The notes: generated by a model not told the origin, from the letters alone. A stretch of DNA of 64,000 bases from Bradyrhizobium erythrophlei (GCF_900142985.1 NZ_LT670849.1:5844501-5908500); one strand, 5' to 3'. Counted from the stretch's first letter, positions 1-8,860 are shown. A program made the numbers and translations.

Positions 1-575
1 AGGCGCTTTCGGACGACATGCCCGGCCTTGGCGAAGGCGCTCTCCGGATCGCCTGCGCCCTGCTGGAAGGTCCAGCAGAGGTTATTCTCGAGATGGGGAT
101 GGGTTCGAACGCCTGGATCCGATGCAGCGGTCTCCAGCGATGTCACGGCCGGCAATTCAGACCAATCGACCGAGATGAGTTCGAGCGCGTCCTCCGCGAT
201 GGCGCGCGAACGGGCGATCACCATCGCGACCGGCTCGCCTTGAAACGCTGTCCGGTCACGCGCGAGAGCGCGTTGCTCGGGCGACACCATATCGGGGGCA
301 TTACGCAACACGCACTTCCACGATGAACACACTTCATCAATGTCGTCGGCCGTTAGAACCCGAACGACCCCTGAATGAGCGGTGGCCGCGGCAATATCCG
401 TGACGGCGAATGATGCGTGGGGATACGGGCTACGCAAGAAGGCGGCGTAATATTCGCCCTTCATGCTGATGTCGTCGAGATAGCGGCCTCGGCCGGCAAC
501 CAGCCGCTTGGTCGCCGCGCGCGGCATCGGCTGTCCGACGGCGGTGCCCCGTGTTGCGATAGGTGAAGGCTGCAT
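1..575 (-). CDS. Xanthine dehydrogenase-family molybdopterin-binding (large) subunit, 3' truncated by window edge
   Basis: The minus strand is open from ATG 575 to the left edge, giving the first 191 residues of a larger protein (family members are usually 750-800 residues). The N-terminus reads PRAATKRLVAGRGRYLDDI and later AFLRSPYPHA and FQGEPVAMVIA, hallmarks of the aldehyde oxidase/xanthine dehydrogenase hammerhead domain, as in CO dehydrogenase CoxL. Family knowledge: this subunit binds the Mo-cytosine-dinucleotide cofactor and hydroxylates heterocycles or aldehydes with water. The medium and small subunits are not visible. It is transcribed in the same direction as the adjacent MFS importer, which suggests that the imported compound is hydroxylated first. 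The exact substrate cannot be read from this part. Confidence 0.85.
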   Translation of the reverse strand, partial: MQPSPIATRGTAVGQPMPRAATKRLVAGRGRYLDDISMKGEYYAAFLRSPYPHASFAVTDIAAATAHSGVVRVLTADDIDEVCSSWKCVLRNAPDMVSPEQRALARDRTAFQGEPVAMVIARSRAIAEDALELISVDWSELPAVTSLETAASDPGVRTHPHLENNLCWTFQQGAGDPESAFAKAGHVVRKR

Positions 576-670
576 AACCTGGGTGATCTGAGCTTAACCG
601 GTTCTCGAATGTACTGGTCCGCGGAGCGCGAAACTGCCCGCGCTCGGCGGACCCAAAAGTCGTCGGCTGG

Positions 671-1951
671 TCAGTTCCTCAGCGCAACGCCCCGCGTCTC
701 ACGCAGGATCAGCAACGCGGTGAGGAACACGATGCCGTACGAGATCAACGCGAAGATGCTGATCGCATTCGACAACGTCGTCATCGCAGTCATCGCACCG
801 ACGGCATACGGGAAAAGGCCGCCGACCGCTCGCCCCGCATTGTAGGTGAAGCCGACGCCGGCGCCACGCGTACGCGTGGAAAACATCTCGTTCAAGCAAG
901 CCATCAGCGCCGAATAATAACCGACAGCGAAGTAGCCGAGCGGGAAGCTGAGCATCAGCACTTGAGGATCGGAAAGAGGCACGTGCGTATACACGTAGAC
1001 CGCAGCGGCGGCCGCCGCGGAGAAGAACAGGAAAACTGGTCGTCGTCCGAAACGGTCGGAAAGCCAGCCGCCGGAGACGTATCCGACCCAACAGCTGAAA
1101 ATGAGAGCCATCAGGTAGGGCGTGGACGCCAGGATCGTGATCTTTCGCTCAGAACGCAGGAATTGGGGGACCCATGTCATCAGCGCGTAAAAGCCGCCTT
1201 GGGCGCCAATCGTGAGCAGTGATCCCGTGACCGTGGCGCGAATATTGGAAGGTGAGAACACCTCGATAAAGGATGCCGTCTCTTTCTCGCGCGCCTCACG
1301 AGAGATTGCGGGTTCCTCCACGTTGCGGCGAATAAAAAAGATCAACAGCGCAGGTAGTGCGCCGACGCCGAACATCACGCGCCACGACATGTCCAGCGAG
1401 AACAGGGTAACGGCGAGCGCCTGCACCAGAAGGGCAAGCCCCCAGCCGACAGCATAGCTCGACTGGTAAAAGCCCATGGCGCGGCCGCGGTATTTGGCCG
1501 CAACGACTTCCGACAGGACCACGGCCGCGACTGCCGCTTCGCCGCCGAATCCAACGCCGAGAACCATCCGCGCAAGGGTGAGCTGCGTCACGTCTTGTGC
1601 AAAGGCCGACAGCAGGCTGCCGAGAGAAAACAGCAGGATGGTGATTTGCATGGTGCGAACGCGCCCGATGCGGTCCGACAGGTAGCCGCTGAGCCAGCCA
1701 CCCACGGCGCTGCACAGAACGGTCACCGAGACGATGCCGCCCATTGTCTTCATGTCGCTGTGCAGAGCGGTCGCCAACGTTCCGATCGCCAGCGGAAACA
1801 ACATGAAATCCATGCCGTCGAGGGTCCAGCCTCCCGCCGCGGCCCAAAAGGTCCGACGTCCCTTGACGTTCATCGTTCGATAGAAATCCAGCAGCGAAGT
1901 GTCCGGCGCATCCGCCGCGACCATCCCCTTAACCTCAGTCGCGTCACTCAT
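671..1951 (-). CDS. MFS transporter, aromatic acid/organic acid:H+ symporter type
   Basis: A 426-residue inner-membrane protein with about 12 hydrophobic segments. The two MFS signature loops are present: GYLSDRIGRVRTM between helices 2 and 3, and GWLSDRFGRRPVF in the equivalent place of the second half. The charged residues and length fit the sugar/aromatic-acid symporter branch. The open frame extends to 2032, but I prefer the ATG at 1951 because GGGGGAGA lies just upstream and the protein then begins MSDATEVKG. It is divergent from the M20 hydrolase gene and upstream, on the same strand, of the Mo-hydroxylase. Likely role: proton-coupled uptake of the substrate catabolised by the neighbouring enzymes (inference). 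Confidence 0.88.
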   Translation of the reverse strand: MSDATEVKGMVAADAPDTSLLDFYRTMNVKGRRTFWAAAGGWTLDGMDFMLFPLAIGTLATALHSDMKTMGGIVSVTVLCSAVGGWLSGYLSDRIGRVRTMQITILLFSLGSLLSAFAQDVTQLTLARMVLGVGFGGEAAVAAVVLSEVVAAKYRGRAMGFYQSSYAVGWGLALLVQALAVTLFSLDMSWRVMFGVGALPALLIFFIRRNVEEPAISREAREKETASFIEVFSPSNIRATVTGSLLTIGAQGGFYALMTWVPQFLRSERKITILASTPYLMALIFSCWVGYVSGGWLSDRFGRRPVFLFFSAAAAAAVYVYTHVPLSDPQVLMLSFPLGYFAVGYYSALMACLNEMFSTRTRGAGVGFTYNAGRAVGGLFPYAVGAMTAMTTLSNAISIFALISYGIVFLTALLILRETRGVALRN

Positions 1952-2059
1952 GGCCGGCGATCTCCCCCGATCGTTATTGAGCGTTGCAGTCGCCAGGGCG
2001 ACCTTGGAGCCCGTCTCTGCGAAAAACTTCACTTCACCATTGCAACGGATAATAGTATC

Positions 2060-2071
2060 ATTGTATCCAAT
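2060..2071 (+). promoter_or_regulatory. Candidate GntR operator, copy 1 (ATTGTATCCAAT)
   Basis: The 12-mer ATTGTATCCAAT, an imperfect palindrome close to ATTG-N4-CAAT, sits between the divergent MFS and M20 genes. A second palindrome, GATAATAGTATC, lies just left of it (2049-2060). The identical 12-mer recurs at 4122-4133 before the PyrK-like gene. FCD-type GntR regulators usually bind short palindromes of this kind, and such a regulator is encoded at 3315-3998. Confidence 0.5.
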
Positions 2072-2132
2072 TTTGGGTGCAAGCGGAAAATTTGCGCAAA
2101 GCCCGCCTTGCGATGCAGCATTCGGTGAAGTC

Positions 2133-3293
2133 TTGGCATTTGACCATCTTTCCCAAGAACGACTGGTCTCCCTGTTGACGACCTTTGTTGCGTATCCAAG
2201 CCAGCAATCGGAGCTTCAGGAGAGCGATCCGGCCGTCAGATCCTTCATTCGCGATTGCGCCGCGCCCCTATTGGAGGAGATGGGCGCGCGTTTTAGCTAC
2301 GACCAAATGGGCAACCTAGTACTTGATGCGGGCCCGAAGGGGACCGGGCGTTCGATCCTGTTCGTGGGCTATGCCATGACTCATCCAGGCGCCGCCATGA
2401 GCGATCCGTTCACGCCCAAGGTCATCGAGACCGCCAGGGGCCAAGCCGTGCGCGGGCGGGGCGTCGCGGAACAGAAAACCGCACTCGCTGCATTGTTTGG
2501 CGCCCTCGGTGCGGCTCTCGCCGAAGGTCGGCTAGAAGGGCAGTTGATTTTTGCGCTCACGACGGCAGGGGAAACCGGCCGACACGATGCGGTTGCGAGC
2601 GTCATGCAGATGCTGGCCGATAAGCCGGCCTGTGCCGTCGTGTGTATCGGGACCGACAACCGTGTTGCCATCGGCAACAAGGGGCGTGTTGATTTCGATA
2701 TTTTCGTCCACGGCAAAGCGTCGCACAGCTCGGCGCCCTGGAATGGCGTCAACGCCATCAACGGCGCGCAACACGTGCTGCAGCAGATTGAGGCCCTCGA
2801 TCTTGACGTTGCGGACCATCCCGCCTTCGGACCCGCAACCCTGACGCCGACCGCGATCGACAGTTCTCCGAAAGCCACGCACACCGTGCCGGACACGGTG
2901 CGGATGACGTTCGATCGGCGCCTTCTTCCGGGGGAGTCTCCGGAAGCCGCGTACGAGGCGATCCGTGGCCGGGTGTCGGTCGACAGTCCGTGGTCGCTGA
3001 GCTTCAGGCGCGGACCGGTCATGTTTCCCAACGAACTGGCGCTCGACGGGCCCTTGTTCAAAAAACTTCACACCGCCTTTTCGCGGGCTGGGCAGCGAGA
3101 ATTGGCGTCTTTTCACTGTAACTTCGCGCTTGATGCCGGCTATTTCTCACGTAACGGCATTGAAGCTGTGATGCTCGGCCCCGGCGAAGTCGATCAATTT
3201 CATTCCAACGAGGAACAAGTCCTCGTCGCCGATCTCGTTCATATGGCAAACGTCTATTATCAACTGATTCGCTGCAGCGTCGGGCCGTCATAG
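2133..3293 (+). CDS. M20 family metallo-amidohydrolase / deacylase
   Basis: About 386 residues with the M20 (ArgE/DapE/N-carbamoyl amidohydrolase) layout: a metal-binding catalytic domain, a lid domain near residues 180-290 containing HGKASHSSAPWNGVNAI, and a return to the catalytic domain. The usual metal motifs are altered: the GHxD motif reads THPGAA (His about 84, no Asp two residues later), and the bridging Asp is replaced by Glu in GRGVAEQK (about 113). The acid pair region TTAGETG (about 147) is kept. The open frame starts upstream at 1899, inside the divergent gene. I chose TTG 2133, but the start is uncertain. Family knowledge points to hydrolysis of an N-acyl or N-carbamoyl amino-acid-like compound. 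The GntR gene follows closely. Confidence 0.8.
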   Translation: MAFDHLSQERLVSLLTTFVAYPSQQSELQESDPAVRSFIRDCAAPLLEEMGARFSYDQMGNLVLDAGPKGTGRSILFVGYAMTHPGAAMSDPFTPKVIETARGQAVRGRGVAEQKTALAALFGALGAALAEGRLEGQLIFALTTAGETGRHDAVASVMQMLADKPACAVVCIGTDNRVAIGNKGRVDFDIFVHGKASHSSAPWNGVNAINGAQHVLQQIEALDLDVADHPAFGPATLTPTAIDSSPKATHTVPDTVRMTFDRRLLPGESPEAAYEAIRGRVSVDSPWSLSFRRGPVMFPNELALDGPLFKKLHTAFSRAGQRELASFHCNFALDAGYFSRNGIEAVMLGPGEVDQFHSNEEQVLVADLVHMANVYYQLIRCSVGPS

Positions 3294-3314
3294 CCCTGGA
3301 AAGTTGGTCGACAG

Positions 3315-3998
3315 ATGGCGCAGGCAAAGCTGGTTCCTCCCCCCTGGACGCCGTCATGGACGGTCGAGAACAAGACGCTGTCCGCGGTCGAGCAGGCTTA
3401 CAACTACATTCTGGAAGGCATTCTGTCCGGTGCGCTTGCGCCCGGCATGCGCGTCCCGAGCGAGGCTGTCGCCGAAGCGCTGCACATCAGCCGGATGCCG
3501 GTTCGCGATGCCTTGCGGAGGCTCGAGGGGGACGGAGCCATTACGATCTACGCGAACCGCGGAGCCACGGTCGCGGAATATTCGCACGACGAGGTGATTC
3601 AGCTGATCGAAATGCGCGCGGTGCTCGAAGCCCTCGGAGCGCGGCTGGCGCTGCCGAATATAGGGCCGCGCGAAATCGATGAGATCATGCACCTTAAGCT
3701 TCGCATGGAGCGCTCGGCCGACGATGTCGCCCATTGGATCGCGTTCCACGATGCGTTCCACAATTACCTGACGTCGCTGAGCAGGCGTCCGTTGTTGGTG
3801 CGGCAGACCGAACGCATCCGCATGATGCTGCGTCCATATTTCCGCAGGCACCATGTCGAGACCCATGAGCTGGAAATCCCGGGTCATGAACACCAGAAAA
3901 TCGTCGACGCTGTTTATCGAGGAGATCCGGGCGAGGTCGAGCAGACGGTCCGCGCGCATGCGCTCGCCAATGTCGAGAAGATCGCCAAGCTCACCTGA
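3315..3998 (+). CDS. GntR family transcriptional regulator, FCD (FadR-like) subfamily
   Basis: A 227-residue protein with an N-terminal winged helix (residues about 20-90; RVPSEAVAEALHISRMPVRD is the recognition helix region) and a C-terminal all-helical FCD ligand-binding domain with the metal-ligand pattern AFHDAFHNYL and H-x3-I-x2-A (GHEHQKIVDAV). Family knowledge: FCD regulators bind organic acids and usually repress catabolic genes until the ligand arrives. It lies 21 bases after the M20 gene and is flanked by two copies of the candidate operator ATTGTATCCAAT. It probably controls the divergent MFS/M20 promoters and the PyrK-PyrD-amidohydrolase operon (inference). Confidence 0.92.
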   Translation: MAQAKLVPPPWTPSWTVENKTLSAVEQAYNYILEGILSGALAPGMRVPSEAVAEALHISRMPVRDALRRLEGDGAITIYANRGATVAEYSHDEVIQLIEMRAVLEALGARLALPNIGPREIDEIMHLKLRMERSADDVAHWIAFHDAFHNYLTSLSRRPLLVRQTERIRMMLRPYFRRHHVETHELEIPGHEHQKIVDAVYRGDPGEVEQTVRAHALANVEKIAKLT

Positions 3999-4121
3999 CC
4001 AGGTCCTTCCGAGCCACTCGTCGGAACCCTCTTCTTGCCGCAAACCCCGCTTGGCTCCCGCCGGGCCGATCTAAAAACCATTGCGGAAGAGCCAGCCCGG
4101 TCTTGATTGGCTACTAAGATA

Positions 4122-4133
4122 ATTGTATCCAAT
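4122..4133 (+). promoter_or_regulatory. Candidate GntR operator, copy 2 (ATTGTATCCAAT)
   Basis: This is identical to the site at 2060-2071. It lies 22 bases before the chosen start of the PyrK-like gene, overlapping the expected promoter/leader. The site would suit repression of the reductase operon by the GntR protein encoded just upstream. Confidence 0.5.
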
Positions 4134-4155
4134 ATGGGAGCCGCTGGAGGCGAAC

Positions 4156-4953
4156 TTGCTGCAACAGGTCAATGCGCTCGTCACCGTCAACCGCCCCCTC
4201 GCGGGCGATTACTGGCTGATCGAATTGGAAGCGCCGTCCATCGCGAGACAGCTTTCGCCGGGCCAGTTCGTTAACATCCGCATTCCCGGCCTCGTCCCGT
4301 TCCTGCGCCGGCCCTTCAGCGTTTATCGCGTCAACCAAGAGCGCACGCGGCTGCAGGTTGCCTACAAGATGCTGGGCGAAGGCACCCGCCTTATGACTAC
4401 CGCCTTCAGCGAAGGCGGCTTCTGCGACGTCATCGGTCCGCTCGGCAAGGGATTTAGCCTGCCTGAGCAAGCCAAGCGAATTGCCGTCATCGGCCGGGGG
4501 ATTGGTATCGCGGCCCTGCCGACTCTGGTCGACCTGGCGGCGACACGGAACATCGATGTCCACGGCTTCCTGAGTGCGCGCACCCCTCCCAACCTGATCG
4601 GCGCCGACATCTTCGCGGACCATGGCTTCCCGGTCGAGACGCATGTGGATGGTGATCGGAATGTCGAACTCGTGACCGATCTTCTGCAGGCGCAGATATC
4701 GCGCACATCGTTCGACGCAATCTACGTGTGCGGGTCCAACCGGCTCACGCGAGCGGCACATCGGTTGGCGCAACAGGCCGGGATTCTTTCGGAAGTGGCG
4801 ATGGAGCAGCATATGGCGTGCGGCTTCGGGGACTGCCACGGATGCGTCATTGCGGTAAACACCGATCGCGAATCTACGGAAAAGGCCTGGCGCGAAGTTT
4901 GCCACCACGGGCCGGTGTTTCAGACATGGGAGATCATCAATGCCAGCGCCTGA
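4156..4953 (+). CDS. PyrK-like FAD/2Fe-2S electron transfer subunit (dihydroorotate dehydrogenase electron-transfer type)
   Basis: About 265 residues. A ferredoxin-reductase-type FAD domain carries RPFSVYR (about 52-58), the NAD-binding domain starts at IGRGIGIA (about 112-119), and a C-terminal 2Fe-2S cluster has cysteines in ACGFGDCHGCV plus a fourth in REVCHHGPVF (about 222, 227, 230, 249). All are PyrK hallmarks. The open frame begins at TTG 4123 inside the operator. I prefer TTG 4156, which has GGAGG five bases upstream. It overlaps the PyrD-like gene by 14 bases, so the two are probably translated together and form a PyrK/PyrD-type NAD(H)-linked complex. No other pyrimidine biosynthesis gene is nearby, so a catabolic role is more likely than UMP synthesis. 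Confidence 0.85.
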   Translation: MLQQVNALVTVNRPLAGDYWLIELEAPSIARQLSPGQFVNIRIPGLVPFLRRPFSVYRVNQERTRLQVAYKMLGEGTRLMTTAFSEGGFCDVIGPLGKGFSLPEQAKRIAVIGRGIGIAALPTLVDLAATRNIDVHGFLSARTPPNLIGADIFADHGFPVETHVDGDRNVELVTDLLQAQISRTSFDAIYVCGSNRLTRAAHRLAQQAGILSEVAMEQHMACGFGDCHGCVIAVNTDRESTEKAWREVCHHGPVFQTWEIINASA

Positions 4954-5929
4954 TCTGTCGGTCACCATCGCCGGAATAACGATGAAGAATCCGCTCACGG
5001 TGGGATCCGGCACCTACGGTCATCACGGGCGGTTCAGCCAGTTTTTTCCCGTCGAGGTGATGGGCGCTCTCGTGCCGAAGACCATCAGGACCTACAAATG
5101 GCCGGGCAATCCGGCGCCGCGTCTGCATGAAACGCCTGCCGGGCTGCACACATCAGTCGGCATCCCCTGCAATAGCTGGGAGCACTTTCTTGCTCACGAC
5201 GTCCCGATCCTGGAGGCTCAGAAACTTCCCGTCATCCAGAGCGTCATCGGCCGCACCGAAGATGAATATGTCGATATCGTCGGCCGCTGTTCGGATCTCG
5301 GGATCTTTGCAGCGCTGGAACTCAACCTGTCGTGCCCCAACCTGAAGCAGGGCGGCCTCGACTTCGGATACGACCCGGATGCCGCCTATCAAGTCGTCGA
5401 GCGCTGCAAGCAGAGATCCGCGGTCCCTGTATTCGCCAAACTGGCGCCCGACTATTCCTCGCTGGTTCCGGTGGCGCAGGCGGTGGAGTCTGCCGGCGCG
5501 GACGCAATTTCAATGATCAACGGGCCGCGCGCGATGTGCATCGACTATCGCACTCGCAAACCGATCATCGGCAACAAGATCGGCGCGCTCGGCGGCCCGG
5601 CTCTGAAGTCGCTGGCGGTCTACATGATCTGGGCGGTCTATCGCGCGGTCAAAATTCCGATCATCGGAATGGGCGGCGTCGCTGACTTCCGCGACGTCAT
5701 TGAATTCATGGCGGCAGGCGCGCGCGCAGTGGCCTTTGGCACCGTCAATTATGTTGATCCGCTGGCACTTCCGCGCGCGCTCGCGGATTTGACCAAGTAC
5801 CTTGAAGAGAACGGGGTCAGCGACGTCAACGAACTGGTCGGTGCAGCGCATGACGAACCCCGCGCAATCGCGGACATCCCCCAGGTGGATGCCGCCAAGG
5901 CAGGCGTCCCCCAGAAAGTCGTAGCCTGA
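4940..5929 (+). CDS. Dihydroorotate dehydrogenase-like (class 1B PyrD) FMN reductase/dehydrogenase
   Basis: A 329-residue TIM-barrel flavoprotein. It shows the class 1 DHODH motifs: GSGTYGHHGRFS near the N-terminus, the catalytic loop NLSCPN (Cys about 132), the FMN-phosphate-side GMGGV and the strand FAKLAP with its Lys (about 167). TRKPIIGNKIGALGGPA matches the class 1B region contacting PyrK. There is no C-terminal 4Fe-4S domain, which separates it from PreA-type dihydropyrimidine dehydrogenases. It overlaps the PyrK-like gene and precedes an amidohydrolase. Likely reaction: NAD(P)H-linked reduction (or the reverse) of a pyrimidine- or pyridone-like ring. Orotate itself is possible but not shown. 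Confidence 0.85.
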   Translation: MPAPDLSVTIAGITMKNPLTVGSGTYGHHGRFSQFFPVEVMGALVPKTIRTYKWPGNPAPRLHETPAGLHTSVGIPCNSWEHFLAHDVPILEAQKLPVIQSVIGRTEDEYVDIVGRCSDLGIFAALELNLSCPNLKQGGLDFGYDPDAAYQVVERCKQRSAVPVFAKLAPDYSSLVPVAQAVESAGADAISMINGPRAMCIDYRTRKPIIGNKIGALGGPALKSLAVYMIWAVYRAVKIPIIGMGGVADFRDVIEFMAAGARAVAFGTVNYVDPLALPRALADLTKYLEENGVSDVNELVGAAHDEPRAIADIPQVDAAKAGVPQKVVA

Positions 5930-5985
5930 GCGCGCTCTGGCCTGATACGGGTAGCGATGACTCGTAAGCACAAAGGCCGATTTTG

Positions 5986-7488
5986 ATGCCGGCGTCTCCC
6001 ATGCTCATTTCGCGCGGCCGCGTCCTCGACGTGGACGGAGATCTCGACCGGCCTGCCGTCTCGGATATCTTCATCGAAAATGGGCATATCGTTGCTGTTG
6101 GCGCGGATGCTGCAAAAGCGGCAGTGCAACGCGCAGAGGTTACCAAGATCGATGCCGGCGATAAGCTGGTCATTCCCGGTCTCATCAATGCGCACTACCA
6201 CTCGCATGACACCATGTTGCGTGGTCTGTTCGAGCAATTGCCGCTCGACGCATGGATGCTTTATTCCGGACCCGGCAATTATTCGCGCCCGTCGCCCTCC
6301 CGGATTGGGCTTCGAACAATGCTGGGCGCGGCCGAATGCTTGCTCAATGGCATTACGACCGTGCAGGACATGCCGGCGATGTCGCAAGCAGATCACGACC
6401 AGATCAACGCGATCGTTGCAGCCTACGAACAGAGCGGCATTCGCGTGGTCCTCGCGCCGCAGATTTCCGACCGTGCGCCCGTCGAATGCGTGCCATACTG
6501 GCGCGGCCTGCCGGCGGCCAGCGATCCTCTGCTCGCGAACGGGGTCAATGTTCGCGACTACAAAACCCTGATCGAGGAGCGCGTCGGCAGCGTCGACATG
6601 GCGCGGCTGAGCTGGGCCATCGGTCCTTCGGGTCCACAGCGCTGCACTGATGATCTGCTGTCGTGGACGGCAGCGGTGGCGCGACGGCACGGTCTTCAAA
6701 TATTCACCCACCTCTATGAAGCCCGCTCGCAGGCGGTTCTTGCGCGCCAGCTTTATCCGCAAGGCTCGCTGCTCGACCACCTGGCGAAGTTTGGCCTTCT
6801 TGGGCCGCATCTGACAGTCGCGCATGGCGTCTGGATCAGCCGACAGGAAATCGAGCGTTTCGGTGCCGCAGGCGCCAATGTCGTCTGCAACCCCATCAGC
6901 AACCTGAAACTGCTGAACGGCTTTGCACCGGTGGTCGAATACGCCAAGGCAGGCGCCAATATCGCGCTCGGCTGCGACAACTGCAGCGGAAACGATGCGC
7001 AGAACATGTTCCAGGCAATGAAGGCGTTCGCGCTCATGTGGGGGATGTATTCGGGGGCAGGCGAAGAGGGGGCCGCACGCTCTGCTTACAAGGCAGCGAC
7101 CATCGGAGGTGCACGCGCCTTGAAGAAGGCCGATGAGATCGGCCTCGTGCGGCCAGGCTACCGAGCGGATCTGGTCCTCATCAATCTCACCGATACGGCC
7201 TACCGGCCGTTAAACAGCGCGGTAAAACAGTTGGTGTTCGGCGAAAGTGGAAAGGGCGTCGACACGGTCATCGTCGACGGGCGCGTTGTAGTCGAAAAAA
7301 GCAGGCTGACGACTATTTCGGAAGCTGAACTGCACCGATCGGCTGAAGCTTGGCGTGCCGAACTGTCCGTTGAATCCATGCGTGTCTCAAAAAGAAATGA
7401 AGGATTTCTTCGTGATATCCTTGCGGCATATGAAGAAGCGAATCGTTACCCAATCGAGTTCGACCGATTTCTGCTCCGTCAACAGTGA
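5986..7488 (+). CDS. Amidohydrolase, ATZ/TRZ-deaminase-like (cyclic amidine/amide hydrolase)
   Basis: A 500-residue amidohydrolase-superfamily TIM barrel with mononuclear metal ligands: HxH in NAHYHSHD (about 70, 72), His in FTHLYE (about 242), His in VAHGVW (about 280) and Asp in LGCDNCSGND (about 331). LRGLFEQLPLDAWM is typical of the ATZ/TRZ/guanine-deaminase branch. The usual T after the G of LGTDG is Cys here. The open frame begins at TTG 5983; ATG 5986 is taken. It is 56 bases after the PyrD-like gene and probably in the same operon. Family members deaminate or dehalogenate N-heterocycles, and enamidase-like ring opening is also known in the superfamily. The substrate is unknown. Confidence 0.85.
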   Translation: MPASPMLISRGRVLDVDGDLDRPAVSDIFIENGHIVAVGADAAKAAVQRAEVTKIDAGDKLVIPGLINAHYHSHDTMLRGLFEQLPLDAWMLYSGPGNYSRPSPSRIGLRTMLGAAECLLNGITTVQDMPAMSQADHDQINAIVAAYEQSGIRVVLAPQISDRAPVECVPYWRGLPAASDPLLANGVNVRDYKTLIEERVGSVDMARLSWAIGPSGPQRCTDDLLSWTAAVARRHGLQIFTHLYEARSQAVLARQLYPQGSLLDHLAKFGLLGPHLTVAHGVWISRQEIERFGAAGANVVCNPISNLKLLNGFAPVVEYAKAGANIALGCDNCSGNDAQNMFQAMKAFALMWGMYSGAGEEGAARSAYKAATIGGARALKKADEIGLVRPGYRADLVLINLTDTAYRPLNSAVKQLVFGESGKGVDTVIVDGRVVVEKSRLTTISEAELHRSAEAWRAELSVESMRVSKRNEGFLRDILAAYEEANRYPIEFDRFLLRQQ

Positions 7489-7915
7489 GTGGAAAGGCGT
7501 AGTGGCAAGCTATCGTACAAAGCTAATGACGCACTTCCCGGAACACGTCGGAAACGGGTTAGGCACTTGCGCACACGGAGTCAGTCCGCAGCTCGATAAG
7601 CCTTCGTCTGAAATGTAGCGTCCGATTATATAAGTTTTGCGTCTTATCCGTTGTCGCCACTGGCAAGCCTTTTAGCAAAAACCTTATCAGTTGGCCGTTT
7701 GTGAAGCGGCGCGACTTGATTACATCGGTTTGACGCTGCGCCGTTTCCGTGGACATTGTTGAAGACCTCCCTGGGGGACGAGTCGCCCAAGGCCGCGCTC
7801 CTGAACCGATGGCGAAACTGTTGATGACGATCGTGGCGAGGCTGAGGAACGTGTTGCCTATATTATTTTGTGTCAAAGCCCAGCCGATTGGTGCCTGTTC
7901 GCACCATGTCCTTAG
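7489..7915 (+). other. Intergenic, no gene seen
   Basis: The gap lies between convergent genes (amidohydrolase on plus, acetamidase on minus). Reading frames here are short or lack family features. No clear T-tracted hairpin was recognised. Confidence 0.5.
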
Positions 7916-8860
7916 TCAGGCCAGAATGGACTTCGGCAGCATGCAGTGTGCTCCCTTTGCTAGGTTGACCATCTGGGTCACACGGATGTCCGCGGCGAGG
8001 CTGCATAGCGTGTAGGCGTCCGTTTTCGATAGTCCGCGCACTTCACCGATCCATGTGATCATGTCGCGGAGCGCCTGCCGCACGGCATCGTCGAGATCCT
8101 CATCGAAACCCATGGTGATGTAATGCGTCGGGGTTTCCGCGCGTGGCGCAGTCAACTCCTTGCCCTTGAGCACGGTGAATTTGAAGCGACCGGTCAGCGC
8201 CGTTTCAACGGCGGTAATGCAAACTTCGCCGTCACCCTGCACCCCGTGGCCGTCGCCGACAGTGAATTGTGCACCCTCATTGAACACTGGAAAATAGACC
8301 TTCGTCCCGGCAACCAGTTCCTTGTTGTCCATATTGCCGCCCATCGCTCGCGGAACAATCGAAGTGATGCGTCCCCAATTGGGCGGCGGCGCCACGCCCA
8401 TCACGCCGAAGAATGGTTTGAGCGCCAGTTTTCCGCCCCACGGGAGCGTCACCGTCTTGGCCTGCTTATCGATGGGAAGAATCTTCAGGACGAAGTCGGG
8501 AAAGTCGTCGGGTATGGTGCCGAGCAGGGGAATGATCAGGTTGAAACCCCAATTCTGCCGCAGGATCACGTCCAGAATGTCCACCGCGAGGACATCGCCC
8601 GGTTTGGCGCCTTCGACATGTATCGGCCCGGTCAGTAAATGAGGCCCCTGTCCGCGTTCGGCCGCTTCCAGGATCGGACGGTGCTCGGAAAGGATCTCGA
8701 AGGTGCTGTCATTCGGCAGGTGCGGCGGTTCGCCCGAAACAGTGTCTATGACTACCTCGCTGCCGGAAGCAACGCTGGTGATCGCCGGAGTCGAAGGATC
8801 GAAAAAGCCCCATTTGACAGTCTGTGGCGTCGCCGCCACCTTGATCGCCGTATTGTCCAT
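7916..8860 (-). CDS. Acetamidase/formamidase family protein
   Basis: 314 residues matching the FmdA/AmdA fold: an N-terminal TVKWGFFDPSTPA, the central HLLTGPIHVEGAKPGDVLAV (the classic GP-h-h-VEGA-x-PGD motif) and DGHGVQGDGEVCITAVET with the metal-binding His/Glu cluster. Family knowledge: zinc-dependent hydrolysis of formamide, acetamide or similar small amides to acid plus ammonia, in the cytoplasm. It lies downstream of, and in the same orientation as, the amidase (54-base gap), so the two are probably co-transcribed. In this cluster it could release ammonia from a small amide left after ring cleavage (inference). Confidence 0.92.
   Translation of the reverse strand: MDNTAIKVAATPQTVKWGFFDPSTPAITSVASGSEVVIDTVSGEPPHLPNDSTFEILSEHRPILEAAERGQGPHLLTGPIHVEGAKPGDVLAVDILDVILRQNWGFNLIIPLLGTIPDDFPDFVLKILPIDKQAKTVTLPWGGKLALKPFFGVMGVAPPPNWGRITSIVPRAMGGNMDNKELVAGTKVYFPVFNEGAQFTVGDGHGVQGDGEVCITAVETALTGRFKFTVLKGKELTAPRAETPTHYITMGFDEDLDDAVRQALRDMITWIGEVRGLSKTDAYTLCSLAADIRVTQMVNLAKGAHCMLPKSILA

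Noticed and set aside
1899..2132. Upstream extension of the M20 hydrolase from an ATG at 1899
   Set aside because: It would overlap the divergent MFS gene and its promoter; the extra residues lack family similarity.
5749..6825. 358-residue minus-strand frame
   Set aside because: Antisense to the PyrD-like and amidohydrolase genes, both of which have full catalytic motifs.
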